Source: JBNJGB01 sp051747385 (lineage in GTDB: Bacteria; Myxococcota_A; UBA9042; PHBI01; JACKFB01). Taken from it: DNA of 64,000 nt. The position numbers and the translations under genes are program-made. Every line of letters starts with the position of its first letter. Positions within the stretch are counted from its first letter, which is position 1. Location: positions 62,001 through 126,000 of the forward strand of contig JBNJGB010000009.1 of the NCBI GenBank assembly GCA_051747385.1. Direction: 5' to 3'. Below, one piece after another: positions 29,614 to 38,188 of this stretch. The notes under the pieces were generated by a model. That model searched no databases. It was given only the letters and a program-made list of their open reading frames with translations, and was not told the origin of the DNA.

Positions 29614-31590
29614 CTACTCCCCCTCCTGCTCCAGGAGCACGAGGGTGGCGTCCGCGTCCACCTGCTCGCCCTCCTCGACGAGCACCTGCGCCACCTTCGC
29701 CGGGTGGGGCGCGACCAGGGTGTGCTCCATCTTCATGGCCTCCAGGATGACCAGGGCCTGGCCCTCGTCGACCTCCTGGCCCTCGTCGACGAGCAGCTGG
29801 AGGACCTTGCCGGGCATCGGCGCCACGCAGCCCCCGGCGTCGGCCTCCTCGGCCCCTTCCGGGAAGCGGGCGACGCGCTCCAGCGCCACGGCGTGCTCCC
29901 CGGTGTGCACCCACGTGCGGTGGTCGTCCGAGACGACGCGGCAGGTGGTCAGGTGGCCGTCGACGGACACGCGCCAGGTGGCTCCGTCGCGCCCGGCCAG
30001 GCGGACGTCGTGCGTGTCCTCCCCCACGGTGAGGCGGTAGCGATCCCCGCCGAGGGGGCGATAGCGGACCTCCACCTCGTCGTCGCCCAGGCGCCAGGCC
30101 TCCTCCGGGTCGCGCCAGCGGTTGTTGCGCCAGCCGGGGCGGAGGCCCGGGAGCAGGGCGGGGCGGTCGGTCCGCGCGACGGTCCGGGCGAGCGTGGCCA
30201 CCAGCAGCGCGCGTCGCCGCGCCTCCTCCGGGGCCGCCGGCGTCGGGCCGTCCATGTGGCGCTCGATGAAGTGGGTGTCCAGCTCGCCGGAGGTCCAGGC
30301 CTCGTGCTCCAGGACCCGCAGCAGGAACGCGCGGTTGGTGGTCACCCCCATCACGGAGGCGCCCTGGAGCGCGCGGCGCATCCGGCGCGTGGCCTCCTCG
30401 CGTGTCTCGCCCCAGGTCACCACCTTGGCGAGCATGGGATCGTAGTGGACGGACACCTCGTCGCCGGCCTCGACGCCCGAGTCGAGGCGCAGCCCGGCCT
30501 GGGCGGGGAAGTGGAAGTCCCGCAGGACGCCCGTGGCCGGGAGGAAGCCCTTGTCCGGGTCCTCGGCGTACAGGCGACACTCGATGGAGTGGCCGCCGGC
30601 GGAGACCTCGCCCTGGGTCAGGGGAAGCTCGCGGCCCGCCGCCACCTGGAGTTGGAGACGCACCAGGTCGAGACCCGTGGTCATCTCGGTGACGGGGTGC
30701 TCCACCTGCAGGCGGGTGTTGACCTCCAGGAAGTAGAACGTCCCGTCCGGGGCGAGGATGAACTCCACCGTGCCCGCGGATCGGTAGGACAGGGCCTCCC
30801 CCGCGCGAACCGCCGCCGTCGCCATCTCTTCGCGGAGCGCCGGCGTGAGGGCCGGCGAGGGCGTCTCCTCGACGATCTTCTGGTGGCGGCGCTGGATGGA
30901 GCACTCGCGCTCGAAGAGGTGGACCAGGTTCCCGTGGGCGTCTCCGAGGATCTGGAACTCCACGTGGCGCGGGCGCTCGATGTACTTCTCGATGAGCAGG
31001 GTGTCGTCGCCGAAGGCCGCCTTCGCCTCGCGCCTGGCGGCGTCGATGGCGTCCTCCAGGCCCGCCTCCTCCCGGACGACGCGCATGCCCTTGCCGCCGC
31101 CGCCCGCGGAGGCCTTGAGCAGGACCGGGAAGCCCACCTGCAGGGCCTCGGCCTTCAGGGTCTCCGTGTCCTGGTCCGCGCCGTCGTAGCCGGGGATGAC
31201 CGGCACCCCGTGCGCGGCCATCAGCTTCTTGGCCTCCACCTTGGAGCCCATCTTCGCGATGGCGTCGCTGGTGGGGCCGACGAAGATCACGCCGGCGTCT
31301 TCGCAGGCCTTCGCGAAGTCCGCGTTCTCGCTGAGGAAGCCGTAGCCCGGGTGGATGGCCCCGGCCCCCGTGCGGCGCGCGGCGTCGAGGATGCGGTCGA
31401 TGACCAGGTAGCTCTCGGCGGCCGGGGGCGGCCCGATGAGGACGGCCTCGTCGGCCTCGGCCACGAAGGGGGCGTCCGCGTCCGCCTCGGAGTGGACCGC
31501 CACCGTCTCGAAGCCCATGGCGCGGCACGTCCGGATGATGCGTCGCGCGATCTCGCCGCGGTTGGCGATGAGGATCTTGTCGAACGCCAT
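29614..31590 (-). CDS. Acyl-CoA carboxylase alpha subunit (biotin carboxylase plus biotin carrier)
   Basis: The product is 658 residues. Residues 1-450 form biotin carboxylase: KILIANRGEIARRIIRT, GAIHPGYGFLSENADFA, ATP-grasp loop SAGGGGKGMRVV, ECSIQRRHQKIVEE and FLEVNTRLQVEHPVTE. The C-terminal lipoyl-like domain carries the biotin site EAMKMEHT with biotinylated Lys620. The layout is that of 3-methylcrotonyl-CoA or related acyl-CoA carboxylases rather than acetyl-CoA carboxylase, where the carrier is separate. It is 40 bp downstream of the carboxyltransferase gene, and the two should form the holoenzyme. AGGAG precedes the ATG at 31590. A second biotin carboxylase at 62091 has a different, split layout. 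Confidence 0.93.
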   Translation of the reverse strand: MAFDKILIANRGEIARRIIRTCRAMGFETVAVHSEADADAPFVAEADEAVLIGPPPAAESYLVIDRILDAARRTGAGAIHPGYGFLSENADFAKACEDAGVIFVGPTSDAIAKMGSKVEAKKLMAAHGVPVIPGYDGADQDTETLKAEALQVGFPVLLKASAGGGGKGMRVVREEAGLEDAIDAARREAKAAFGDDTLLIEKYIERPRHVEFQILGDAHGNLVHLFERECSIQRRHQKIVEETPSPALTPALREEMATAAVRAGEALSYRSAGTVEFILAPDGTFYFLEVNTRLQVEHPVTEMTTGLDLVRLQLQVAAGRELPLTQGEVSAGGHSIECRLYAEDPDKGFLPATGVLRDFHFPAQAGLRLDSGVEAGDEVSVHYDPMLAKVVTWGETREEATRRMRRALQGASVMGVTTNRAFLLRVLEHEAWTSGELDTHFIERHMDGPTPAAPEEARRRALLVATLARTVARTDRPALLPGLRPGWRNNRWRDPEEAWRLGDDEVEVRYRPLGGDRYRLTVGEDTHDVRLAGRDGATWRVSVDGHLTTCRVVSDDHRTWVHTGEHAVALERVARFPEGAEEADAGGCVAPMPGKVLQLLVDEGQEVDEGQALVILEAMKMEHTLVAPHPAKVAQVLVEEGEQVDADATLVLLEQEGE

Positions 31591-31630
31591 CGGTGCTCCT
31601 CGCAAGAAGTCGGGGAGAGGCCGCCCGGCC

Positions 31631-33229
31631 TCAGTGGCGGAAGACGCCCCAGGCCATGGTGCCCTCCACCTCGCGGTTGGCGCTGGCGGACAGGGCGATG
31701 CCGAGGGCGTCCCGGGTGTCACGCGGGTCGATGATGCCGTCGTCCCAGAGCCTGGCCGTGGCGAAGAAGGCGTCGCTCTCCTTTTCCACCTGCATCTTCA
31801 GCATGCCCTTCATCATCTCGAGCTGCTTCTCGTCCACTTCCTCGCCGCGGCGCGTCGCGGACTCGCGCTTGATGATGTCCAGGACGCCGGCGAGCTGGTC
31901 CGGGCCCATCACGGCGATGCGGTGGTTGGGCCACGTGAACAGGAAGCGGGGATCGTAGGAGCGGCCCGCCATGCCGTAGTTTCCCGCGCCGTAGCTGGCG
32001 CCCGTCATGACGGTGAGGATGGGCACCGTGCTGTTGGACACGGCGTTGATGAGCTTGGCGCCGTGCTTGATGATGCCGCCCTGCTCGTACTGGCGGCCCA
32101 CCATGAACCCGGTGATGTTCTGGAGGAAGACGAGGGGGATGTCCCGCTGGTTGCAGAGCTGGATGAACTGGGCGCCCTTGTTGGAGGACTCGCTGAACAG
32201 GATGCCGTTGTTGGCGAGGACGCCCACCAGGTAGCCGTGGAGATACGCCCAGCCGCAGATGAGGGTGGTGCCGTACTCGCGCTTGAACTCCTCGAAGCGC
32301 GAGCCGTCGACGATGCGGGCGATGACCTCGCGCTGGTCGAAGGGCTGCCGCACGTCGGCGGAGGCGATGCCCAGGAGCTCGTCGGGGTCGTACACAGGCG
32401 GCTGCACCGACGTCCGCTGCGGGCCCGCCGGCTTGCGCCAGTTGATGTGCGCCATGACCTGCCGCGCCATGCGGAGACCTTCGCGCTCGTCGCGGGCGAG
32501 GTAGTCGGAGACGCCGGAGACGCGGGAGTGCATCTCGGCGCCGCCCAGGCTCTCGTCGTCCACCACCTCGCCGGTGGCCATCTTCACCAGCGGCGGCCCG
32601 GCGAGGAAGACCTTCGCCTCCTCCTTCACCATGATGGTGTAGTCGCTCATGCCGGGGACGTAGGCGCCTCCCGCCGTCGCGTTGCCGAAGACGACCGTGA
32701 CGGTGGGCAGGCGCTCGCGGCTCCGCCGGATGATGTCCCGGAACGTCTGGCCGCCGGGGACGAAGATCTTGGACTGGTTGGGCAGGTCCGCCCCGGCCGA
32801 CTCCGTGAGGTTGATGGTCGGCAGCCGGTTCTTCATGCCGATCTCGGCGAGGCGCAGGCTCTTTTTGAGGCCGTACTCGTTGATGGAGCCGCCCTTGAGG
32901 GTGGCCTCGCTCGCCGTGATCAGGCACTCCACGCCGTTCACGACGCCGACGCCGCCGATCACGCCGGCGCCCGTGCCGATGCCCTTGATGTCGTGCCCGG
33001 CGAGGGGGCAGAGCTCGAGGAAGTACGAGTCCCGGTCCAGGAGAAGCTCGATGCGCTCCCGGGGCAGGAGCTTGCCCTTTTCCTCGTGGCGGACCCGGTA
33101 TTTCTCGCCGCCGCCGGCCCGCGCCGCCTCCAGGGCCTCGCGGAGGACGCCGACGCGCCCCTCCATCGCGGCGTAGCGCTCCCGGAAGTCGTCGCTGCGT
33201 GGCTGAATCCTGCTGGATAGGACGCGCAT
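31631..33229 (-). CDS. Acyl-CoA carboxylase carboxyltransferase (beta) subunit, MCC/AccD2-type
   Basis: The product is 532 residues. Both crotonase-like halves of the carboxyltransferase are present. The N-half has KGKLLPRERIELLLD, GVECLITASEATLKGG, SAGADLPNQ and NATAGGAYVPGMSDY. The C-half has QNITGFMVGRQYEQGG and TGASYGAGNYGMAGRSYDPRF, with the oxyanion-hole glycines. The pattern SGADLPNQ...GGAYVPGMSDY is that of methylcrotonyl-CoA carboxylase beta and actinobacterial AccD2, so leucine breakdown or a related branched acyl-CoA is the likely role; the exact substrate is inference. The first gene of the pair, it is followed by its alpha subunit. The start ATG at 33229 is chosen for the conserved length; in-frame extensions upstream lack conservation. 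Confidence 0.93.
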   Translation of the reverse strand: MRVLSSRIQPRSDDFRERYAAMEGRVGVLREALEAARAGGGEKYRVRHEEKGKLLPRERIELLLDRDSYFLELCPLAGHDIKGIGTGAGVIGGVGVVNGVECLITASEATLKGGSINEYGLKKSLRLAEIGMKNRLPTINLTESAGADLPNQSKIFVPGGQTFRDIIRRSRERLPTVTVVFGNATAGGAYVPGMSDYTIMVKEEAKVFLAGPPLVKMATGEVVDDESLGGAEMHSRVSGVSDYLARDEREGLRMARQVMAHINWRKPAGPQRTSVQPPVYDPDELLGIASADVRQPFDQREVIARIVDGSRFEEFKREYGTTLICGWAYLHGYLVGVLANNGILFSESSNKGAQFIQLCNQRDIPLVFLQNITGFMVGRQYEQGGIIKHGAKLINAVSNSTVPILTVMTGASYGAGNYGMAGRSYDPRFLFTWPNHRIAVMGPDQLAGVLDIIKRESATRRGEEVDEKQLEMMKGMLKMQVEKESDAFFATARLWDDGIIDPRDTRDALGIALSASANREVEGTMAWGVFRH

Positions 33230-33392
33230 GATGGAACGTCGCTCCGAACGCCGTGGGTTACGTTGGTTCACCACGGCGCCGGGGCGCCTGTCAAACGGCC
33301 CCGGCCCCGACAACGCGGGCTTCTGGGGGGATGCCCCATGTCCGCCGCTCGCGCGCGCGGCACCGAGTGTCACACCCGCGCGCCGGAAAGTG

Positions 33393-33421
33393 TTGAAGGG
33401 ACGGCCCGATGTCACTAGCGT
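33393..33421 (+). promoter_or_regulatory. Candidate promoter for a leaderless mRNA of the 33429 gene
   Basis: TTGAAG (33393-33398), a 17-bp spacer and TAGCGT (33416-33421) precede the ATG at 33429 by 7 nt. The geometry is the same as that upstream of 25400. No Shine-Dalgarno sequence can fit in the 7 nt. Confidence 0.42.
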
Positions 33422-33428
33422 GTCTGGC

Positions 33429-34190
33429 ATGAACACAACGCATCCGTCCGCGTTGGCGACGCGCCTGATCATCGGCCTCGCCGTCTGCGGCCTCCTGGGT
33501 GGCGCCTCGGCGTCCGCCCGGGGGGCTACGGGCGAGTCCTCGAGCGTCCGCCTGTCCCTGATCGACTCCGGCCTCGAGCGGGTCCCCTTCGGAGGGGACC
33601 TCGACGAGGTCATGACCTGGGTCCGGGCCCGACTCCAGCTGGAGTACGGTCCGCGGCTCCGCAAGGCCCTCGACGCCAGCGAGCGGGCCGACATCCGTGA
33701 CAGGATGGAGGACCGCCTGGAGGGCATCCGCGACTCGGTGGCCCACTTCGACGGCCGGCGGACCGGCTACGAGGTGAGCATCGTCGCCGGAGAGTTCGTG
33801 GCCGGCGCGGAGGAGAGCCTCCTCCCGTTCCGAGAGGGCGGGGTCGAGCACTACCTCTTCTTCACGCACGGCAAGCTCTGGAAGTACGCGCGGTCGCTCC
33901 CCGTGGAGGGTGAGAGCTTCGAGCATCGCTACGAGCGCTTCGTGTCCGACCACGGGAGGCCCCAGGACGTCGTGGAGAAGGACGCCCGGGGCGGCGGCGT
34001 CTCGGCGGCCACGTGGATTGGCCCGGAGGTCCGGATGCACCTCGAGGATCGCCGCCTGATGTACCGCGCCGACCTCCTCGTGGTGGAGGACCGGGCCCAG
34101 GCCGAGAAGATCGCGGAGCTTCGCGGCGGCCGCGCCCCACGGGAGGGCGGCTCCGAGGTCGACCCGGACCTCGAGGGCTTCCTCGAGTAG
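33429..34190 (+). CDS. Secreted protein of unknown function
   Basis: The product is 253 residues with a signal peptide (LIIGLAVCGLLGGASASARG). The mature part begins SSSVRLSLIDSGLERVPFGG and has DEVMTWVRARLQLEYGPRL, charged helices, then strand-rich segments (GYEVSIVAGEFVAGAEESLL, HYLFFTHGKLWKYAR) and ends in an acidic tail. The phrase HYLFFTHGKLWK and the preceding regular strands suggest a small envelope domain, but I recognise no family. An in-frame ATG at 33228 overlaps the carboxyltransferase start and would place residues before the signal peptide, so it is rejected. It is divergent from the carboxylase operon and convergent with dapD. Confidence 0.75.
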   Translation: MNTTHPSALATRLIIGLAVCGLLGGASASARGATGESSSVRLSLIDSGLERVPFGGDLDEVMTWVRARLQLEYGPRLRKALDASERADIRDRMEDRLEGIRDSVAHFDGRRTGYEVSIVAGEFVAGAEESLLPFREGGVEHYLFFTHGKLWKYARSLPVEGESFEHRYERFVSDHGRPQDVVEKDARGGGVSAATWIGPEVRMHLEDRRLMYRADLLVVEDRAQAEKIAELRGGRAPREGGSEVDPDLEGFLE

Positions 34191-34220
34191 TCCGCCGCGG
34201 GCGGCGGACCAAGGAGCGCC

Positions 34221-34430
34221 GGCGTCCTCGCCTCACAGCTCGTCACACGTCGCAAGACGAAGGGCTCGCGCAAAGACGCGAAGACGCAAAGGGGAACGGC
34301 ACTTTTCGGCCCCGTGTGCTCGCTCTTGGCCTGCCGGTGACCCGACAGTCTCAGCCGAACCTGTGTGCAAGCGGTTCGCTGGCCTTTGCGTCTTGGCGGC
34401 TTGGCGCGCGATTGTCCGTGAGACCGCGGC
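34221..34430 (-). repeat. Dispersed intergenic repeat, family B copy 1
   Basis: In reverse orientation this matches 47640-47848 over about 210 bp, with shared blocks such as GGCCAGCGAACCGCT, CTGTCGGGTCACCGGCAGGCC and GCGCGAGCCCTTCGTCTTGC. Within the element, CCTTTGCGTCTTCGCG and the opposing CCAAGACGCAAAGG form an internal inverted repeat. Confidence 0.75.
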
Positions 34431-34454
34431 ATCCCGAGATGTGTAGGGCTCTGA

Positions 34455-34528
34455 GCCGGGGGCGGCGGTCCTGCTGCATCTGCTCGCGCTCTCCGTGCTT
34501 TCGCGGCTTTGCGCCTTGGCGCGAGCCC
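34455..34528 (+). repeat. Dispersed intergenic repeat, family C copy 2
   Basis: It parallels 18426-18500 from GCCGGGGGCGGCG to GCGCCTTGGCGCGAGCCC. The shared last block links it to the ends of family B, so B and C may be modules of one element. Confidence 0.65.
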
Positions 34529-34550
34529 GTCGGAGCGGGCCGGGAGGCCA

Positions 34551-35375
34551 CTACACGCTCACCCCGAAGTCGCGCAGGGCGTCGTTCAGGCTGGTCTTCC
34601 GGTCGGTGGAGGGCTTCCGCTGCCCGATGACGAGCGCCGCGGGGACGTGATAGGTCCCGGCGGGGAACTCCTTCGGGATGCTGCCCGGGATGACCACCGC
34701 GCGGGCCGGGATCTCGCCGCGGAACTCGCGAGGCTCGTCGCCGCTGACGTCGATGATGCGCGTGGAGGACGTCAGGACGACGCCGGCGCCCAGGACGGCC
34801 TCGGCGCCCACCCGGACGCCCTCGACCACGATGCAGCGGCTCCCCACGAAGGCGCCGTCCTCGATGAGGACCGGGGCCGCCGAGGGGGGCTCCAGCACGC
34901 CGCCGATGCCGACGCCGCCCGACAGGTGCACGTCCTGGCCGATCTGGGCGCAGGAGCCGACCGTCGCCCAGGTGTCCACCATGGACCCGCTGCCCACGCG
35001 GGCGCCGATGTTCACGTAGGATGGCATGAGCACCGCGCCGGCCTCCACGAAGGCCCCCCGCCGGACGGTGGCGGGCGGGACCACGCGCACCCCGGCGTCG
35101 GCCCAGCCGTGCTTCAGGGGCACCTTGTCGTGGTACTCGAAGGGCCCCACCTCGATGGTCTCCATCTGCGCGAGCCGGAAGTTGAGCAGGATGGCCTGCT
35201 TCACCCAGCCGTGGACCGTCCACGGTCCGCCGGGCTCCTCGGGCGGCGTGGCCACCCGCAGCTCGCCCTTGTCCAGGCCCTCGATGGCGCGCTCCACCGC
35301 CTCGACGACCTCCGGCTTCGCGAGCTGCTCGCGATCGGCGAAGGCGCCCTCGACCAGTCGGCGGATCTCCTCCAT
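34551..35375 (-). CDS. dapD: 2,3,4,5-tetrahydropyridine-2,6-dicarboxylate N-succinyltransferase
   Basis: The product is 274 residues and a full-length DapD of the lysine/diaminopimelate succinylase pathway. Its left-handed beta-helix of hexapeptide repeats is obvious (RRGAFVEAGAVLMPSYVNIG, VDTWATVGSCAQIG, HLSGGVGIGGVLEP, VLIEDGAFVGSRCIVVEG), and the C-terminus LPAALVIGQRK-like core is conserved. It makes N-succinyl-L-2-amino-6-oxopimelate, which feeds lysine and peptidoglycan. The ATG at 35375 has AGGAGACG upstream; a longer in-frame start at 35471 reads back into the next gene and is rejected. It is 31 bp downstream of the triple DsbA gene on the same strand. Confidence 0.96.
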   Translation of the reverse strand: MEEIRRLVEGAFADREQLAKPEVVEAVERAIEGLDKGELRVATPPEEPGGPWTVHGWVKQAILLNFRLAQMETIEVGPFEYHDKVPLKHGWADAGVRVVPPATVRRGAFVEAGAVLMPSYVNIGARVGSGSMVDTWATVGSCAQIGQDVHLSGGVGIGGVLEPPSAAPVLIEDGAFVGSRCIVVEGVRVGAEAVLGAGVVLTSSTRIIDVSGDEPREFRGEIPARAVVIPGSIPKEFPAGTYHVPAALVIGQRKPSTDRKTSLNDALRDFGVSV

Positions 35376-35406
35376 GGCGTCGTCTCCTTCGGGCAGCGCC
35401 GCGGCG

Positions 35407-37398
35407 CTACTCCCTGTCCAGGTCGAACTCGCGGGCGAGGACCTTCTCGATGCTCTCGGCCGAGTAGCCACCGCTGGGCGAGTACTTCCGGCCGTTGATG
35501 TACACGCTCGGGGTCCCGCGGACGCCCACCCGGCGCCCCTCGGCCACGTCGGCCTTCACCTCGTCGGCGTACTCGTCGCTGTCCAGCGCCTGCTCGAACT
35601 TCTCCACGTCGAGGCCGAGCTGCTTCGCGTAGACCTTCAGCTGGGGTACGCCCAGGGACTTCTGGTTCTGGAACATGATGTCGTGCATGTCCCAGAAGCG
35701 ATCCTGGGCGTGGGCCGCCATGGAGGCCTCGGCGGCCTTCTGGGCGTTGTCGTGGAAGTTCAGCGGGAAGTGCTTGAAGACGATCCGGACCTGCTCCGGG
35801 TACCTCGCCTGGAGCTTCTTCAGGGGATCACCCACCCGCGAGCAGAACGGGCACTCGAAGTCGCTGAACTCGATGATCGTGATGGGCGCGTTGGCCGGCC
35901 CCTTCGACGGGGCGTCGGCCGGCGCGGCGATGTCCCGGACCCGGGAGTCGAGCGGGTTGAACTCCTTCCCGCCGGCGATGAGCTTCGGATAGAGGTCCTC
36001 CTCGGAGACGCCCTCCTCCCGGAGCTTCTCTGCGTGCTTCAACTCCTCGTCGATGATCGTCGCGAACGCGTCGAAGGGCTTCGCGCCGTTGAGCCGTCGC
36101 CCGTTGATGTAGTGGTTCGGGGTCCCCTTGGCCTTGACCCGCTCGGCGAGGGCCTGATCCTCCTCGATCTTCTTCGCGTAGGTCCCCTCGTCCAGCGCCT
36201 TCCGGAACTCCTCCATGTCCAGGCCCAGCTCCTCGGCGTAGGACTCGAGGTCCGGGCGGGTGAGGTTCTTCTGGTTGTCGAAGAGCACGTCGTGCATCTC
36301 CCAGAACTTCCCCTGGGCCCCGGCGGCCAGCGCCGCCTGCGAGGCGAGCGGCGCGTGCTCGTGGAAGGGCAGGGGGTTGTGCTTGAACACCACCCGCACG
36401 TCGTCGCCGTACTCCTCGCGGATCTTCTCGTAGGTCGGCATGACCTTGGAGCAGAACGGGCACTCGAAGTCGCTGAACTCGACGATGGTCACCGGGGCGT
36501 ACTTCGGGCCCTTGATGTGCTCGGTCTCGGGGTCGACGGCGACCTTCCAGACGGTCTCCGTGTCCTCCTTCTTCTTCTCGGGCTTCTTCTTCTGCTTCGG
36601 CTTGGGCGCCGGGTTGCCGTCCACCACGTACTTGATGAACTTCGTGGCCGAGCCGCCGGCCTGGGCCGTCAGGCGCCGCGAGATCTTCTCCCGGGCCACG
36701 CCGCCTTCCGCCAGCTCCTTCGCGCTCTCGAGCTGCTTTTCGATCTCCGCCTCGAACTCCGACAAGGGCTTGGCCCCGGACAGGCTCACGCCGTTGACGA
36801 AGAAGGCGGGGGTCCCCGTGGCGCCCACGGCCATGGCGGCTGCCTGATCCATGTCGACCTTCCGGGCGATCATCGCGTCGTCCAGGTCCGCCTCGAACTT
36901 CTCCATGTCCAGGCCCAGGTCCTCGGCGTAGCCGATGAGGTCGTCTCGCTTCAGGGCCTTCTGGTTGGCGAAGAGCAGGTCGTGGTACTTCCAGAAGTGG
37001 CCCTGCTCCGCGGCCGCCATGGACGCGATGGCCGCGAGGCGCGCGTCGTCGTGGAACGACAGGGGGTTGTGCTTGAAGACGATCCGCACGTCCTCGGGCC
37101 ACGTCCGGGCGATCTCGTCGACGGTCCCCGTGACCTTGGAGCAGAAGGGGCACTGGAAGTCGCTGAACTCGTAGATGACCACCGGGGCGTCGTCCGGCCC
37201 CTTGTCGGGCGAGGGCGGCAGGTCGAGAGCCTCCTCCTCGTAGCCTCCGGACGCGGCCGAGCCCTCCGCCGGGGCGACCTTCTCCGGGCTGGCTCCCTCC
37301 TTCGGTGCGCTCGCGCGCCCGACCACGAAGCCCACGACCAGGGCCGCGGCCCCCGCCGCCACCAGGGCGCCCACTCCGTACTTCTTCGGACGTGCCAT
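35407..37398 (-). CDS. Protein with three tandem DsbA-like thioredoxin domains
   Basis: The product is 663 residues with one N-terminal signal anchor (residues 9-27). Three DsbA-family domains follow in tandem, each starting APVxIxEFSDFxCPFCS. Active-site pairs are C83/C86, C313/C316 and C516/C519, all CPFC. Each has the KHNPL or KHFPL segment, a helical insert and the cis-Pro loop (GTPAFFVNG, GTPNHYING, GTPSVYING). The domains are joined by charged linkers, one Lys/Pro-rich (about 270-285). Single DsbA-like proteins of this type are disulfide oxidoreductases of the envelope, often with vitamin K epoxide reductase or DsbB as partner; none is in the window. Three fused copies are unusual. The ATG at 37398 has GGAG 10 nt upstream. 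Confidence 0.92.
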   Translation of the reverse strand: MARPKKYGVGALVAAGAAALVVGFVVGRASAPKEGASPEKVAPAEGSAASGGYEEEALDLPPSPDKGPDDAPVVIYEFSDFQCPFCSKVTGTVDEIARTWPEDVRIVFKHNPLSFHDDARLAAIASMAAAEQGHFWKYHDLLFANQKALKRDDLIGYAEDLGLDMEKFEADLDDAMIARKVDMDQAAAMAVGATGTPAFFVNGVSLSGAKPLSEFEAEIEKQLESAKELAEGGVAREKISRRLTAQAGGSATKFIKYVVDGNPAPKPKQKKKPEKKKEDTETVWKVAVDPETEHIKGPKYAPVTIVEFSDFECPFCSKVMPTYEKIREEYGDDVRVVFKHNPLPFHEHAPLASQAALAAGAQGKFWEMHDVLFDNQKNLTRPDLESYAEELGLDMEEFRKALDEGTYAKKIEEDQALAERVKAKGTPNHYINGRRLNGAKPFDAFATIIDEELKHAEKLREEGVSEEDLYPKLIAGGKEFNPLDSRVRDIAAPADAPSKGPANAPITIIEFSDFECPFCSRVGDPLKKLQARYPEQVRIVFKHFPLNFHDNAQKAAEASMAAHAQDRFWDMHDIMFQNQKSLGVPQLKVYAKQLGLDVEKFEQALDSDEYADEVKADVAEGRRVGVRGTPSVYINGRKYSPSGGYSAESIEKVLAREFDLDRE

Positions 37399-37496
37399 AT
37401 GCCTGTCTCTCCGTGTGCAACGGCTCGCGGGCGCGCGCCCGCAGGGTTGCCGGCGTCGTATCACAACGGCCGGGGGGCTCCAACCTCAGGGGAACC

Positions 37497-38051
37497 TCAG
37501 GGGACGACGATCTCCGCCGTGCCCTCGAAGCCGCCCGCCCGGGTGTAGTCGTCGTCCGCCGTCTCCGCGAAGGCGGCCTTCCAGCGCTCCTCGCCGTCGC
37601 CGCCCACCTCCCAGACGACGATGCGGTCGCCGGTCTGCACGGCGAGGGGAAGCTCGCACAGGAGGTTCCCGCCTCCCAGGCTCAAGAAGCCGCCGGCCGT
37701 CCCCTGCTCCCGGACCGCCAGGGTGGCGTCCCAGGGGTCCTCGTGCTCGTTTTCCGGATAGCGGGTGGTGTCCTGCCCGAACAGGGAGGCCTGCGCGCAG
37801 CCCGCGAACAGGAACTCGTCGTCGGCGGTGAAGGCGATCACCGCGTCCAGGTCGGCGCCCGGCAGCGGGGAGGGCTGGGCGTCCGAGTCGTCGGTGAGGC
37901 GGAGCATCCGCCAGGTGCGCATCTCGCCCGACCCGTTTGCGTCGGTCGACGCGTCGGCGCCGCCACCTTCGTTCTGTGGCAGGTCGCAGGCGGCCGGGGC
38001 GGCGGAGAGGAGCGCGGCCAGGAGCAGGAGGCGGGCGGTGTGGCTCGTCAT
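37497..38051 (-). CDS. Small lipoprotein of unknown function
   Basis: The product is 184 residues. The signal MTSHTARLLLLAALLSAAPAAC ends in lipobox APAAC. A short Gly/Asp/Ala linker precedes a beta-rich domain (TWRMLRLTDDSD, LDAVIAFTADDEFLFAGCAQ, DRIVVWEVGGD). The arrangement (acidic linker after the lipid-modified Cys, then PGADLDAVIAF) is common to myxobacterial surface lipoproteins and recalls domains near lamin-tail or DISARM-like adhesin folds, but I do not assign a family. It has its own 98-bp separation from the triple DsbA gene downstream. The start ATG at 38051 lacks a strong ribosome binding site. Confidence 0.75.
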   Translation of the reverse strand: MTSHTARLLLLAALLSAAPAACDLPQNEGGGADASTDANGSGEMRTWRMLRLTDDSDAQPSPLPGADLDAVIAFTADDEFLFAGCAQASLFGQDTTRYPENEHEDPWDATLAVREQGTAGGFLSLGGGNLLCELPLAVQTGDRIVVWEVGGDGEERWKAAFAETADDDYTRAGGFEGTAEIVVP

Positions 38052-38188
38052 GGCGCGGCATCATGTCAGGGTGATCCGCCCCGGGCAACGCCGCGTCGCC
38101 TGCGGGCGACAACCCGCTGTGTCGACGGGGCCACGAAGCCGGTACGGTTCCGGCGCTCGGAGCGAAAGGAGGGCGCGGGGCGGCGGCC

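Larger units (their letters stand above)
34191..34550. other. Convergent intergenic region filled with repeat families B and C
   Basis: This 360-bp gap between the 33429 gene and dapD consists mainly of a family B repeat (34221-34430, inverted relative to 47640) followed by a family C repeat (34455-34528). I see no gene in it. The repeats reach to within 23 bp of the dapD stop codon. Confidence 0.75.

Noticed and set aside
34551..35471. Longer start of dapD at 35471
   Set aside because: The extra 32 residues overlap the upstream triple DsbA gene and are not conserved; the ATG at 35375 has a good AGGAGACG site.
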